From positions 1-64,000 of the forward strand of contig DATGLP010000018.1 of NCBI GenBank assembly GCA_035294085.1: 64,000 nt of DNA, written 5' to 3'. Source of the stretch: Acidimicrobiales bacterium. Lineage in GTDB: Bacteria > Actinomycetota > Acidimicrobiia > Acidimicrobiales > Bog-793. Positions 1 to 8,558 of this stretch are shown piece by piece (positions within the stretch are counted from its first letter, which is position 1; each line of letters begins with the position of its first letter). Below the pieces are notes generated by a model. The model saw only the letters and a list, made by a program, of their open reading frames with translations. It ran no database searches and was not told the DNA's origin. The position numbers and the translations under genes are program-made.

Positions 1-1
1 C

Positions 2-295
2 GTGAACGGGACCTTCGCGCTGCGGCGCGAGGGGTGGAAGCTCATCATGGGCACCGGCTCGGGCGGCTTCTCGGTCCCCCGAGGGGAGCCCTGCAGCGCG
101 ACGCAGGCCGCCGGCCAGCTCTACGACCTCGCCGCGGATCCCGCCGAGACCGCCGACGCCTGGGCGGCTCGGCCGGAGGTCGTCGCCGAGCTGTACGGCG
201 AGCTGAAGCGGCTCGCGCGCGGGCCGGGGAGCGGGCTCTGCTTCGACGTGCCGATCGCGGTCGGCAAGACATCGGACGAATTGCCGTGTCGGTAG
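2..295 (+). CDS. C-terminal end of a sulfatase (partial, cut by window start)
   Basis: Only the last ~97 residues are in the window. They show the usual C-terminal end of S1-family arylsulfatases: a TFALRREGWKLI strand (basic residues then 'WKLI'), followed by LYDLAADPAETADAW, the 'LYDL..DP.E' signature found near the end of these enzymes. The catalytic N-terminal domain lies left of the window, so the substrate cannot be judged. The GTG at position 2 is almost certainly internal. Its position before a fucosidase and a second sulfatase suggests that it removes sulfate from a fucose-containing glycan. Family call is good, substrate is inference. Confidence 0.75.
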   Translation: MNGTFALRREGWKLIMGTGSGGFSVPRGEPCSATQAAGQLYDLAADPAETADAWAARPEVVAELYGELKRLARGPGSGLCFDVPIAVGKTSDELPCR

Positions 296-459
296 GGGCG
301 CGAGCGCGGCCCGAGACAACCGGCCACGCCCTGCGCAACGACCCGGGACCTCCTCGCAGACGCGCGTCATGCCGTTGAATGGGCAGAATCGACCGGGAAG
401 AGCCAGCACAGGCTCGCGCCGAGCGCCGGAGACGGCGGGTGCCTCGCGTCGTCATCGCC

Positions 460-488
460 TTGACGTGCGCCCGAACCCGCGGTAGAGT
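460..488 (+). promoter_or_regulatory. Promoter of the fucose operon (-35 TTGACG, -10 TAGAGT)
   Basis: TTGACG at 460-465 and TAGAGT at 483-488 are separated by exactly 17 bases, a near-consensus housekeeping sigma promoter, which is rare in this GC-rich window. The predicted transcript would begin near 495, giving a leader of about 120 bases before the fucosidase start. The rest of the gap between the partial sulfatase and the fucosidase (296-613) holds nothing else I can support. Confidence 0.65.
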
Positions 489-491
489 CAT

Positions 492-506
492 CCGACCTTT
501 GGTCGG
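492..506. promoter_or_regulatory. Operator-like palindrome CCGACC-TTT-GGTCGG
   Basis: A perfect inverted repeat with 6-base arms and a 3-base centre starts 3 bases after the -10 box at 483-488, over the expected transcription start. GGTC/GACC half-sites are typical of operators bound by FadR-subfamily GntR regulators, and one such regulator is encoded at 6680-7438 in the same cluster. Binding there would block initiation. The link between this site and that protein is inference. Confidence 0.5.
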
Positions 507-613
507 CGAGACGGTGGCGCGATCGTGCCGGCGGCGCGTCGCGGGCCACGGGGGTCGGGTACCGACCTGGGCGCCGGAGGGACCGGCGCCCGGAGCGAGC
601 GGAGGTGAGCGGG

Positions 614-1900
614 GTGGCGGCAGCTGGGCACCGGGTCGACTGGCTGCGCGAGGCGCGCTTCGGCCTGTTCATCCACTGGGGCGTGTACGCCGTCCCGGCG
701 CGCCATGAGTGGGTGAAGAGCCGGGAGAAGCTCTCCGACGCCCACTACGACCGCTACCTGCGGGTGTTCGACCCCGATCGCTACGACCCGGTGGCCTGGG
801 CGCGAGCCGCGCGCGAGGCGGGGATGGGCTACGCGGTGATGACGGCGAAGCACCACGACGGCTTCTGCCTGTTCGACTCGAAGCTCACCGACTACAAGGC
901 GACGAACACCCCGGCCGGGCGCGACCTCGTCGCCGAGTACGTGGAGGCCTTCCGCGCCGAGGGCCTGCGCGTCGGCCTGTACTACTCGGTGGTCGACTGG
1001 CACCACCCGGACATGCCGATCGACATGCACCATCCCCAGCGCGAGGACCCCGAGGCGCTCGCGCACGCCGCCGAGCGGGACGTGAGCAGGTACACGCCCT
1101 ACCTCCACGGCCAGGTCCGGGAGCTGCTCACGAACTACGGCAGGATCGACTACCTCTGGTTCGACCCGTCCTACCCGGTGCGCATCTGGGAGGAGGGCGC
1201 CGCGGTCCGAGCCTGGCGGTCCGAGGAGCTCGTCGAGCTCTGCCGCTCGCTGCAGCCCGACATCGTGCTGAACGAGCGGCTCGGCGTCCCCGGCGACGTC
1301 ATCAGCCCCGAGCAGTACCAGCCGTCGCGCCCGCTCGAGACGGGCGAGGGCCAGCTGTGGGAGGCCTGCCAGACGCTCAACGGGAGCTGGGGCTACGACC
1401 GGGACAACCAGAACTGGAAGACCGCGGACCAGCTGCTGCGCATGCTCATCGACGGGGTGTCCAAGGACGGCAACCTCCTCCTCAACGTCGGGCCGACGGC
1501 GCGCGGGGAGTTCGACCCCCGGGCGCGCGCCGTGCTCGCCGAGATCGGGCGCTGGTTCGCGCTCCACGAGCGCTCCATCCGCGGCTGCGGCCCGTCCTCG
1601 TTCGCCCCGCCCCCCGACTGTCGCTTCACGCGCCGCGGCGACCGGCTCTACCTCCACGTGTTCGCCTGGCCCTTCCGCCACCTCCACCTCGCCGACCTGG
1701 CAGGCAAGGTCGAGTTCGCCCGCTTCCTCCACGACGGCTCCGAGGTGCGTATGCAGGAGATCGCGCCCGGCTCGGTCGCGAACTCCGGACCGAACAGCGG
1801 TGAGCGTCCCGGCACGCTGACCCTCAACCTCCCGATCGTCAAGCCCGACGTCGAGGTACCGGTGATCGAGCTGCTGCTCCGGCCGGGCGTCGCCGCCTGA
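614..1900 (+). CDS. Alpha-L-fucosidase, glycoside hydrolase family 29
   Basis: About 428 residues. The N-terminal TIM barrel has the GH29 hallmarks: WLREARFGLFIHWGVYAVP, TAKHHDGFCLFDS and the strand IDYLWFDPSYP, whose Asp is the expected nucleophile. A shorter beta-rich tail follows. No signal peptide is visible, so the enzyme is probably cytoplasmic and acts on imported fucosylated oligosaccharides. A GTG at 605 lies inside the Shine-Dalgarno sequence GGAGGTGA (601-608); the GTG at 614 has proper spacing and is chosen. First gene after the promoter at 460-488, followed by a sulfatase and the fucose oxidation genes. The exact linkage cleaved is unknown. Confidence 0.88.
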   Translation: MAAAGHRVDWLREARFGLFIHWGVYAVPARHEWVKSREKLSDAHYDRYLRVFDPDRYDPVAWARAAREAGMGYAVMTAKHHDGFCLFDSKLTDYKATNTPAGRDLVAEYVEAFRAEGLRVGLYYSVVDWHHPDMPIDMHHPQREDPEALAHAAERDVSRYTPYLHGQVRELLTNYGRIDYLWFDPSYPVRIWEEGAAVRAWRSEELVELCRSLQPDIVLNERLGVPGDVISPEQYQPSRPLETGEGQLWEACQTLNGSWGYDRDNQNWKTADQLLRMLIDGVSKDGNLLLNVGPTARGEFDPRARAVLAEIGRWFALHERSIRGCGPSSFAPPPDCRFTRRGDRLYLHVFAWPFRHLHLADLAGKVEFARFLHDGSEVRMQEIAPGSVANSGPNSGERPGTLTLNLPIVKPDVEVPVIELLLRPGVAA

Positions 1901-1957
1901 GGTGATGGCCACGAGGCGTCGAAGCGCCCGCGACCCCCGCCTTGCGAGGTCCGGCCG

Positions 1958-3361
1958 GTGATCGGGGACCGTGCGCCGCGCTGCATCGTCGTCATCGTCG
2001 CCGACGACCTCGGATTCGGCGACCTCGGCCGCTGGAACTTCGGCGCCAGCTCGACGCCGGCCATCGACCGCCTCGCCGCCGGTGGCTGCTGTCTGAGCCA
2101 GCACTACTCCGGCTCCCCGGTGTGCGCGCCGGCGCGCGCCGCGCTGCTCACCGGCCGCTACCCGCACCGGACGGGCGCGCTCGACACGATCGAGGCCTAC
2201 GGCCACGACCGGCTCTTTCGGTCCGAGCGGACGCTCGGCGACGTGCTCGGCGCGGCCGGCTGGCGCACCGGCTACGTCGGCAAGTGGCACAACGGCGCCT
2301 TCGATCCCCGGTACTGGCCGACCGCCCGCGGTTTCGACGAGTTCTTCGGCTTCTGCGGCGGCTGGCAGGACTACTACGACTACCGGCTCCAGGCCGACGG
2401 GGCGCCGGTCGGCCCGGACGGCTCGTACCTCACGGCGCGCCTCACCGACGAGGCGGTCGCTTTCGTCGAGCGCCACGCGAGCGAGCGCTTCCTCCTCCTG
2501 CTCGCCTACAACGCCCCGCACTTCCCGTTCCAGGCGCCCGAGGCGACCGTCGAGCGCTACCTCGCGCGCGGCTTCCGGCTCGGCGTCGCACGCATCTACG
2601 CCATGGTGGAGGAGCTCGACCGCGGCGTCGGCCGCCTCGTCGAGGCGCTCGAGCGCCACCGGCTGCTCGAGGACGCCCTCGTGCTCTTCACGAGCGACAA
2701 CGGCCCGCAGTTCGGGGGCGAGGGCGAGCAGAGCACGCGGCGGTTCAACTGCGGCTTCGCCGGGCACAAGGGCCTCGTCTTCGAGGGCGGGGTGCGCACG
2801 CCGGCGATCGTGCACTGGCCGGGCCGGCTGCGCGGGGGGACGGTGTCCCACGACCTCGCCCACTTCGTCGACTGGCTGCCGACCTTCGCGGACCTGGCCG
2901 GTGCCCCGCTCGGCGACGGGCCACCGCTCGACGGGGTGAGCCTCGCGCCGACGCTCCTCGGCAGCCCGCGAGCCGAGTACCCGGCGCGCTTCTGGCAGTG
3001 GAACCGGTTCGAGCCCGTGTGGGGCTGCAACGCGGCGATGCGCGACGGCGACTGGAAGCTCGTCGTGCCGGCCGCGCGCGAGCTGCTCCAGATCAGCGCC
3101 GAGGACCGGGCGAACGACGTCGCGGCGAAGCGGCGCGGGCTCATCGGTGAGATCGTGACGCGCACGGGCGACCGTCCCGAGGCACCCGCGCCGCCCGAGC
3201 CGATGCTCTTCGACCTGTCCGCCGACCCGCTCGAGACGACGGACTGTCGCGCACGCGAGCCGGCTCGCGCCGAGCGCATGCTCGGCGAGCTCGAGTCGTG
3301 GTTCCGGCAGGTCGTCGCGGAGTACGAGGCCGGGCGGGGGCGCGAGAGGGCGGTGCCGTGA
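1958..3361 (+). CDS. Sulfatase, S1 (formylglycine) family
   Basis: 467 residues. The N-terminal strand [15 protein letters not shown] carries the paired Asp metal ligands. [18 protein letters not shown] contains the C-x-P-x-R motif, whose Cys (about residue 56) is converted to formylglycine. FTSDNGPQ supplies further metal ligands and [15 protein letters not shown] is the usual C-terminal signature. There is no signal peptide, which is uncommon for carbohydrate sulfatases and matches the unsignalled fucosidase next door, implying intracellular desulfation. It would need a formylglycine-generating enzyme, which is not in this window. GTG start. Substrate probably a sulfated fucoside, from context only. 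Confidence 0.87.
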   Translation: MIGDRAPRCIVVIVADDLGFGDLGRWNFGASSTPAIDRLAAGGCCLSQHYSGSPVCAPARAALLTGRYPHRTGALDTIEAYGHDRLFRSERTLGDVLGAAGWRTGYVGKWHNGAFDPRYWPTARGFDEFFGFCGGWQDYYDYRLQADGAPVGPDGSYLTARLTDEAVAFVERHASERFLLLLAYNAPHFPFQAPEATVERYLARGFRLGVARIYAMVEELDRGVGRLVEALERHRLLEDALVLFTSDNGPQFGGEGEQSTRRFNCGFAGHKGLVFEGGVRTPAIVHWPGRLRGGTVSHDLAHFVDWLPTFADLAGAPLGDGPPLDGVSLAPTLLGSPRAEYPARFWQWNRFEPVWGCNAAMRDGDWKLVVPAARELLQISAEDRANDVAAKRRGLIGEIVTRTGDRPEAPAPPEPMLFDLSADPLETTDCRAREPARAERMLGELESWFRQVVAEYEAGRGRERAVP

Positions 3362-3449
3362 GGGCCCGGCGCGCCCGGGCCGGGCGGGCGCGAGGCGCGG
3401 ACACGGCGTCGAGGGTCGGCGCGCTCGGCGCTTCGAACGGGTAGGCACC

Positions 3450-4814
3450 ATGGCGAGGATCACCGGCTTTCGCACCCACGACGTGCGCTTCCCCACCTCG
3501 GCGAGCGCGATCGGGTCGGACGCGATGAACCCGGATCCCGACTACGCGGCCGCGTACCTCGAGGTGCGAGTCGACGACGGGACGAGCGGCCACGGCTTCG
3601 TCTTCACGATCGGGCGCGGCACCGAGGTGCAGGTCGCGGCGATCGGCGCGCTCGAGCCGCTGCTCGCCGGGGCCGACGTCGACGAGGTGCTCGGCGACCT
3701 CGGCGGCACGTGGCGGCGCCTCGTCGCGGACAGCCAGCTGCGCTGGCTCGGGCCCGAGAAGGGCGTCATGCACATGGCAGTCGGCGCGGTGACGAACGCG
3801 CTGTTCGACCTCGCCGCCAAGCGCGCCGGGCTGCCGCTGTGGCGCTACCTCGCCGCGCTGTCGCCCGAGGAGCTCGTCGACCTCGTCGACTTCCGCTACC
3901 TGCGGGACGCGCTCACGCCCGACGAGGCGCTCGAGATCCTCGAGCGCGCCCTGCCGGGGAGGTCCGAGCGCATCGCCGAGCTCGAGGCGTCCGGCTACCC
4001 GGCGTACACCACCGCGCCGGGCTGGCTCGGCTACGGCGACGAGCGCCTCGTCGAGAGCTGCGAGGAGGCGCGCAAGGAGGGCTTCGGCCAGGTCAAGCTG
4101 AAGGTCGGCGCCCGCCTCGAGGACGATCTGCGGCGCTGCCGTCTGGCGCGCGAGACGCTCGGCGGCGGGGTCCGCCTCGCCGTCGACGCGAACCAGGTGT
4201 GGGACGTGCCGACGGCGATCTCGTGGGTGCGCTCGCTCGCCGAGTTCGAGCTGGCGTGGGTGGAGGAGCCGACGAGCCCCGACGACATCCTCGGGCACGC
4301 CGCGATCCGCGAGGGCGTGCGGCCCGTGCCGGTCGCCACCGGGGAGCACGTCGCCAACCGCGTCGTGTTCAAGCAGCTGCTGCAGGCGCGCGCGATCGAC
4401 ATCATGCAGATCGACGCCTGTCGGGTCGGAGGTGTCAACGAGAACCTCGCCAACCTGCTGCTCGCCGCGAAGTTCGACGTGCCGGTCTGCCCGCACGCCG
4501 GCGGGGTGGGCCTGTGCGAGGTCGTCCAGCACCTCGCGTTCTTCGACTACGTCGCGGTCTCGGGCGCGCGCGACGGCCGGATGATCGAGTGGATCGATCA
4601 CCTCCACGAGAACTTCCTCGAGCCCGCCTCGGTGGTCTCGGGTCGCTACGTCGCCCCGCGCGCGCCGGGGGCGTCGGCGGAGCTGCGCGCCGAGTCGATC
4701 GCCGAGTACACCTACCCGACCGGGCCTGCGTGGGCGGCCGAGCGGCGTCCGGCGCGCGGGTTGCGCACGAGCGGTACCGCGCCGAGCGGACCGCGCCGCC
4801 CGGGAGGGCGGTGA
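3450..4814 (+). CDS. L-fuconate dehydratase (enolase superfamily)
   Basis: 454 residues, close to the ~440 of characterised L-fuconate dehydratases. The N-terminal capping domain begins [21 protein letters not shown]-like, typical of this subgroup. In the barrel, VKLKVGA gives the K-x-K general base pair (about residues 215-217). [15 protein letters not shown] and ATGEH give the Mg ligands, IDACRVGG the Asp, and [11 protein letters not shown] the His. It dehydrates L-fuconate to 2-keto-3-deoxy-L-fuconate, the third step of oxidative fucose breakdown. ATG start; its stop overlaps the next gene by 1 base (TGATG). Confidence 0.87.
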   Translation: MARITGFRTHDVRFPTSASAIGSDAMNPDPDYAAAYLEVRVDDGTSGHGFVFTIGRGTEVQVAAIGALEPLLAGADVDEVLGDLGGTWRRLVADSQLRWLGPEKGVMHMAVGAVTNALFDLAAKRAGLPLWRYLAALSPEELVDLVDFRYLRDALTPDEALEILERALPGRSERIAELEASGYPAYTTAPGWLGYGDERLVESCEEARKEGFGQVKLKVGARLEDDLRRCRLARETLGGGVRLAVDANQVWDVPTAISWVRSLAEFELAWVEEPTSPDDILGHAAIREGVRPVPVATGEHVANRVVFKQLLQARAIDIMQIDACRVGGVNENLANLLLAAKFDVPVCPHAGGVGLCEVVQHLAFFDYVAVSGARDGRMIEWIDHLHENFLEPASVVSGRYVAPRAPGASAELRAESIAEYTYPTGPAWAAERRPARGLRTSGTAPSGPRRPGGR

Positions 4815-5809
4815 TGGCGTCCGGCGGCGACCTCGGCCGGGTTCGGATCGGCTCGACGGGGGTGGAGGTGACCCGGCTCGTCCTCGGCTGCGCGCCGATC
4901 GGCGGCCTCTACGAGGCGGTGTCGGCCGAGGACGCGGCCGCGGCGCTCGAGCAGGCGTGGCGGCTCGGGGTCCGCAGCTTCGACACCGCGCCGCACTACG
5001 GCGCCGGGCTCGCCGAGCGGCGGCTCGGCGCCTTCCTCGCGACCGTGCCGGTCGGGCAGGCCACCGTGTCGACGAAGGTGGGGCGCCTGCTGCGCCCGGC
5101 CGGGCCCGACGGCGCGCCGGCGCCGCCGGAGTTCGCTGGGGAGGACCGCGTGCACCGCGTCCGGGACTACAGCGCTGCGGGCGTCCGCCGCTCGCTCGAG
5201 GAGAGCCTGGAGCGCCTCGGCCTCGACCGAGTCGACGTCGCGCTCGTGCACGACCCGGAGGACCACCTCGACGAGGCGCTCGCCGGCGCCCTGCCGGAGC
5301 TCGCCAGGCTGCGCGCCGCCGGCGTCGTCGGCGCCATCGGCGCCGGGATGAACCTGTGCGCGCCGCTCGAGCGCATCGTGGCGGAGGCGGACGTCGACTG
5401 CGTGCTCGTGGCCGGCCGCTACAGCCTGCTCGACCAGGGGGCGGCGGCGCGGCTCCTGCCGCTGTGCGAGGCCCGCCGGGTCTCGGTCCTCGTCGGCGGC
5501 GTGTTCAACAGCGGCGTGCTCGCCGACGTGCGCCCGGGGGCGCGCTTCGACTACCGCCCGGCGAGCGACGAGGTCCTCGAGCGGGCGCGGGCGATCGCCC
5601 TCGTCTGCGAGCGCCACGGCGTGCCGCTCAAGGCTGCCGCGATCCGCTTCCCGCTGCGCCACCCGGCGGTCTCGGCGGTCGTCGTCGGCGCGCGCTCGGC
5701 CGCCGAGGTCGCCGAGGACGTCGACTGCTTCCAGTCGGAGGTCCCCGAGGCGCTCTACGACGAGCTCGCAGCCCGGCGGCTCGTGCGAAGCGAGGTGGGC
5801 TCGCGGTGA
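4814..5809 (+). CDS. Aldo/keto reductase, probable L-fucose (aldose) dehydrogenase
   Basis: 331 residues. The fold is clear from LVLGCAPIGGLYEAV, the catalytic Asp/Tyr strand SFDTAPHYGAGLAERRLG and the Lys region VSTKVGRLLRP; the C-terminal half keeps the VVVGARSAAEV cofactor strand. Related AKRs oxidise L-fucose or D-threo-aldoses with NAD(P) to the 1,5-lactone, and the lactonase and dehydratase are its direct neighbours, so L-fucose 1-dehydrogenase is the best assignment. The ATG at 4814 overlaps the upstream stop, and its own stop overlaps the next start in GTGA, indicating coupled translation. Confidence 0.8.
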   Translation: MASGGDLGRVRIGSTGVEVTRLVLGCAPIGGLYEAVSAEDAAAALEQAWRLGVRSFDTAPHYGAGLAERRLGAFLATVPVGQATVSTKVGRLLRPAGPDGAPAPPEFAGEDRVHRVRDYSAAGVRRSLEESLERLGLDRVDVALVHDPEDHLDEALAGALPELARLRAAGVVGAIGAGMNLCAPLERIVAEADVDCVLVAGRYSLLDQGAAARLLPLCEARRVSVLVGGVFNSGVLADVRPGARFDYRPASDEVLERARAIALVCERHGVPLKAAAIRFPLRHPAVSAVVVGARSAAEVAEDVDCFQSEVPEALYDELAARRLVRSEVGSR

Positions 5810-6642
5810 GGATCGACGCGCACTTCCACGTCTGGGACCCGGCGACCCGTCGCCACGCCTGGATCGAGCAGACGCCCGCGCTCTACCGGCGCTTCGGGGT
5901 CGAGGAGGTCGAGGCCCTCGCCCACGGCTGCGGCATCGAGCGCGGCGTGCTCGTGCAGGTCCTCGCCGAGACCGACGAGACCGAGGAGTTCCTCGCCCTC
6001 GCGCAGGCGCACGAGTTCGTCGCCGGCGTCGTCGGCTGGGTCGACCTGTCGGCGCCCGACGTCGGCGAGGCGATCGCGCGCCTTCGCGACGGGCCGGGCG
6101 GGGAGCGCCTCGTCGGGGTCCGCCACCTCGTCCAGTCCGAGCCGGACCCCGGCTACCTGGGGCGCGAGGCGGTCGTCGCCGGGCTGCGCCAGGTAGCAGG
6201 GGCCGGCTGCCGCTTCGACCTCCTCGTCACGACGGCGCAGCTGCCGGCCGCGACGCGCCTCGCCGCGGCGCTCGACGACCTCCCGATGGTCCTCGACCAC
6301 GGCGCGAAGCCGCCGATCGCCACCGGCGAGCTCGAGCCGTGGCGGTCGTGGATCGCCCGCCTGGCCGAGCTCGAGCACGTCAGCTGCAAGCTCTCGGGCC
6401 TCGTCACCGAGGCCGGGGATCGCTGCACGGTCGAGGCCATCGCGCCCTACGCTGACCACCTGCTCGAGTGCTTCGGGCCGCGGAGGCTGCTGTTCGGCTC
6501 GGACTGGCCGGTCTGTACCGTCGCCGCCTCCTACGGCGAGGTCGTCACGCTCGCGGGCGCGCTCATCGAGCGCCTGAGCGACGCGGAGCGCGCCGAGGTG
6601 CTCGGCGCGAACGCGGCGCGCTTCTACGGGCTGGCGGCGTGA
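5806..6642 (+). CDS. Amidohydrolase family, probable L-fucono-1,5-lactonase
   Basis: 278 residues of the amidohydrolase-2 type (TIM-barrel hydrolase related to lactonases of sugar oxidation). RIDAHFHVWDP gives the N-terminal H-x-H metal pair, VLDHGAKPPI the barrel His, and LFGSDWPVC the terminal Asp. The expected role is to open fuconolactone to L-fuconate between the aldo/keto reductase and the dehydratase. The GTG start overlaps the previous stop in GTGA. Assignment of the lactone rests on context; the fold and the metal residues are seen directly. Confidence 0.8.
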   Translation: MRIDAHFHVWDPATRRHAWIEQTPALYRRFGVEEVEALAHGCGIERGVLVQVLAETDETEEFLALAQAHEFVAGVVGWVDLSAPDVGEAIARLRDGPGGERLVGVRHLVQSEPDPGYLGREAVVAGLRQVAGAGCRFDLLVTTAQLPAATRLAAALDDLPMVLDHGAKPPIATGELEPWRSWIARLAELEHVSCKLSGLVTEAGDRCTVEAIAPYADHLLECFGPRRLLFGSDWPVCTVAASYGEVVTLAGALIERLSDAERAEVLGANAARFYGLAA

Positions 6643-6679
6643 GGCGGCCTGCGGCGCGAGGCGAGGGGATGGTGGCGCC

Positions 6680-7438
6680 ATGGCGGTGACCGACGAGGCG
6701 ATCGAGAAGATCAAGGAGATGATCGTGGCGGGCCGCCTCCGCCCGGGCGACCGGCTGCCCAAGGAGGACGAGCTCGCGGCGCGCCTCGGCCTGTCGCGTA
6801 GCTCGCTGCGCGAGGCGGTGCGCGCCCTCAGCCTCGTGCGCATCCTCGACGTCCGTCAGGGCGACGGCACCTACGTGACGAGCCTCAGCCCGGCCGTCTT
6901 GCTCGACGCGGTGAGCTTCGTCGTCGACTTCCACCGGGACGACTCGGTCCTCAACTTCCTCGAGGTCCGCCGCGTCCTCGAGCCCTACGCCGTCTCCCTC
7001 GTGGCTCGCAGCGCGACGCCCGAGCAGGTGGCAGAGCTCCGCCGGCTCCTCGACGAGGTGACGCCGAGCTCGCCCCCGGAGCGCTTCGTCGAGAACGACC
7101 GCGAGTTCCACCGCCGCGTCAACTCCTTCTGCGGCAACGCGGTGCTCATCTCGCTCCTCGACTCGCTGTCGGGGCCGATGCACCGGGCGAGGGTCTGGCG
7201 CGGCGTCACCGACCCGAACGCGCTCGAGCGCACGCGGGCCGAGCACCTCGCCATCGTCGACGCGCTCGAGGCGCACCAGCCCGACATCGCGGCCGCCCGG
7301 GCGGTCGTGCACATCGCGGGGGTGGAGGAGTGGCTCCGCCGGGTCCAGGCGAGCGAGGTGGCGGTCGGCGGGCCTCACCGCCGCGCAGACGGGGCCACGC
7401 CCGGCCCGCCGGCGAGCGCTCGCGCTCGCCCGGCGTGA
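6680..7438 (+). CDS. GntR/FadR-family transcriptional regulator of the fucose cluster
   Basis: 252 residues. The N-terminal winged helix is textbook GntR: IVAGRLRPGDRLPKEDELA, then RLGLSRSSLREAVRAL and the wing VRQGDGTYV. The C-terminal all-helical FCD domain has the metal-type residues in ENDREFHRR, RAEHLAIVDAL and VVHIAGVEEWL, consistent with a small acid effector such as fuconate or a keto-deoxy acid. It sits mid-operon and is the natural candidate to bind the palindrome at 492-506. ATG start. The last ~30 residues are low-complexity. Repressor role is inferred from the family. Confidence 0.85.
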   Translation: MAVTDEAIEKIKEMIVAGRLRPGDRLPKEDELAARLGLSRSSLREAVRALSLVRILDVRQGDGTYVTSLSPAVLLDAVSFVVDFHRDDSVLNFLEVRRVLEPYAVSLVARSATPEQVAELRRLLDEVTPSSPPERFVENDREFHRRVNSFCGNAVLISLLDSLSGPMHRARVWRGVTDPNALERTRAEHLAIVDALEAHQPDIAAARAVVHIAGVEEWLRRVQASEVAVGGPHRRADGATPGPPASARARPA

Positions 7439-7547
7439 CCCGGTGGCGCAGGTCGCCGAGGTGGTGAGCGACGTCGCCGCGCCGGCTGCCAGCCGTGCGA
7501 GCGTGGAGGCGGGCACGGGCGCGCACGAGGAGGAGGGACCGATCGAC

Positions 7548-8558
7548 ATGGACGAGGCGGCTTCGGTGCACGCAGGCGAGCGTTTCCTCGTCACCGGCGC
7601 GTCGGGCTGCATCGGCGCGTGGGTGGTGCGCCTGCTCCTCGACGAGGGCACGGCCGTGGTGGCGAGCGACCTGCGCGCCGACCTGCGGCGCTTCGAGCTC
7701 ATCTCCCACCCTCGTCGGGGCGAGGAGGTCGACTTCGTCGCGCTCGACGTCACGAGCACCGAGGCGGTCGCGCAGGTCGTGCGCGACCGAGCCATCACCC
7801 ACATCGTCCACCTGGCCGGCCTGCAGCTGCCGCTGTGCGCGGCGAACCCGCCGCTCGGCGCAGCCGTCAACGTCGTCGGCACGGTGAACGTGTTCGAGGC
7901 CGTCCGCTCGAGCGGCCGGCGCGTCGGCATCGCCTACGCGAGCTCGGCGGCGGTCTTCGGGAGCAGCTCCTTCTACTCGAGCGGCGTCGTCGCGGACCGC
8001 TCGCCGCTTCGGCCGGACTCCCACTACGGCGTGTACAAGGTCGCCAACGAGGGAACGGCGCGCATCTACTCGATGAGCGAGGGGATCGGGTCGGTCGGGC
8101 TCCGCCCCTTCGTCGTCTACGGTCCCGGGCGCGACCAGGGGATGACCTCGGACCTCACGAAGGCGCTGCTCGCCGCCGCGGCTCGGGTGCCCTTCCGGAT
8201 CGCCTTCGGCGGCAACGTCCTCGCAACCTACGCGCCGGACTGCGCGCGCGCCTTCATCGGGGCCGCCCGGGCGGCCGCCGGTTCGGGGGACGCGCTCTGC
8301 CTCAACGTACCCGGCGCCCGCGTCGGCGTCGCCGCCTTCGTCGAGCTCATCGAGCGGATCGCGCCGGAGGCCGCGGGCCTCGTGAGCTTCGAGCGCAAGC
8401 CGCTCCTGCTGCCCGCGCTCCTCGAGGCGCCGGCCCTCGGGTCCCTCCTCGGCGAGGCGCTCGACCGGCCGATCGAGGAGGGCGCGCGCCGCACCGTCGA
8501 GCACTTCGAGGCGGCGCTCGCCGCCGGCCTCCTCGCACCCCCCGAGCCGTCGCGATGA
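7548..8558 (+). CDS. Extended short-chain dehydrogenase / NAD-dependent epimerase family protein
   Basis: About 336 residues. FLVTGASGCIGAWVVRLLL is the Gly-rich NAD-binding motif, followed by an acidic strand end (VVASDLRADL). The catalytic pair is in HYGVYKVANE (Tyr-x3-Lys). The frame is open from a GTG at 7443, but the ATG at 7548 is preceded by GGAGGAGGGA and fits the fold start, so it is chosen. In the known fucose pathway a dehydrogenase oxidises 2-keto-3-deoxy-L-fuconate; no classical SDR for that step is present, so this protein may serve, but an epimerase on another sugar is equally possible. Stop overlaps the next ATG. Confidence 0.7.
   Translation: MDEAASVHAGERFLVTGASGCIGAWVVRLLLDEGTAVVASDLRADLRRFELISHPRRGEEVDFVALDVTSTEAVAQVVRDRAITHIVHLAGLQLPLCAANPPLGAAVNVVGTVNVFEAVRSSGRRVGIAYASSAAVFGSSSFYSSGVVADRSPLRPDSHYGVYKVANEGTARIYSMSEGIGSVGLRPFVVYGPGRDQGMTSDLTKALLAAAARVPFRIAFGGNVLATYAPDCARAFIGAARAAAGSGDALCLNVPGARVGVAAFVELIERIAPEAAGLVSFERKPLLLPALLEAPALGSLLGEALDRPIEEGARRTVEHFEAALAAGLLAPPEPSR

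Noticed and set aside
488-3496. A 1000-codon minus-strand frame across the fucosidase and sulfatase
   Set aside because: Opposite strand of two well-supported genes; composition is typical of a shadow frame and no family motif is visible.
7443-7547. Longer N-terminus for the extended SDR from GTG 7443
   Set aside because: The extra 35 residues precede the Rossmann fold, look unstructured, and a better Shine-Dalgarno lies before ATG 7548.
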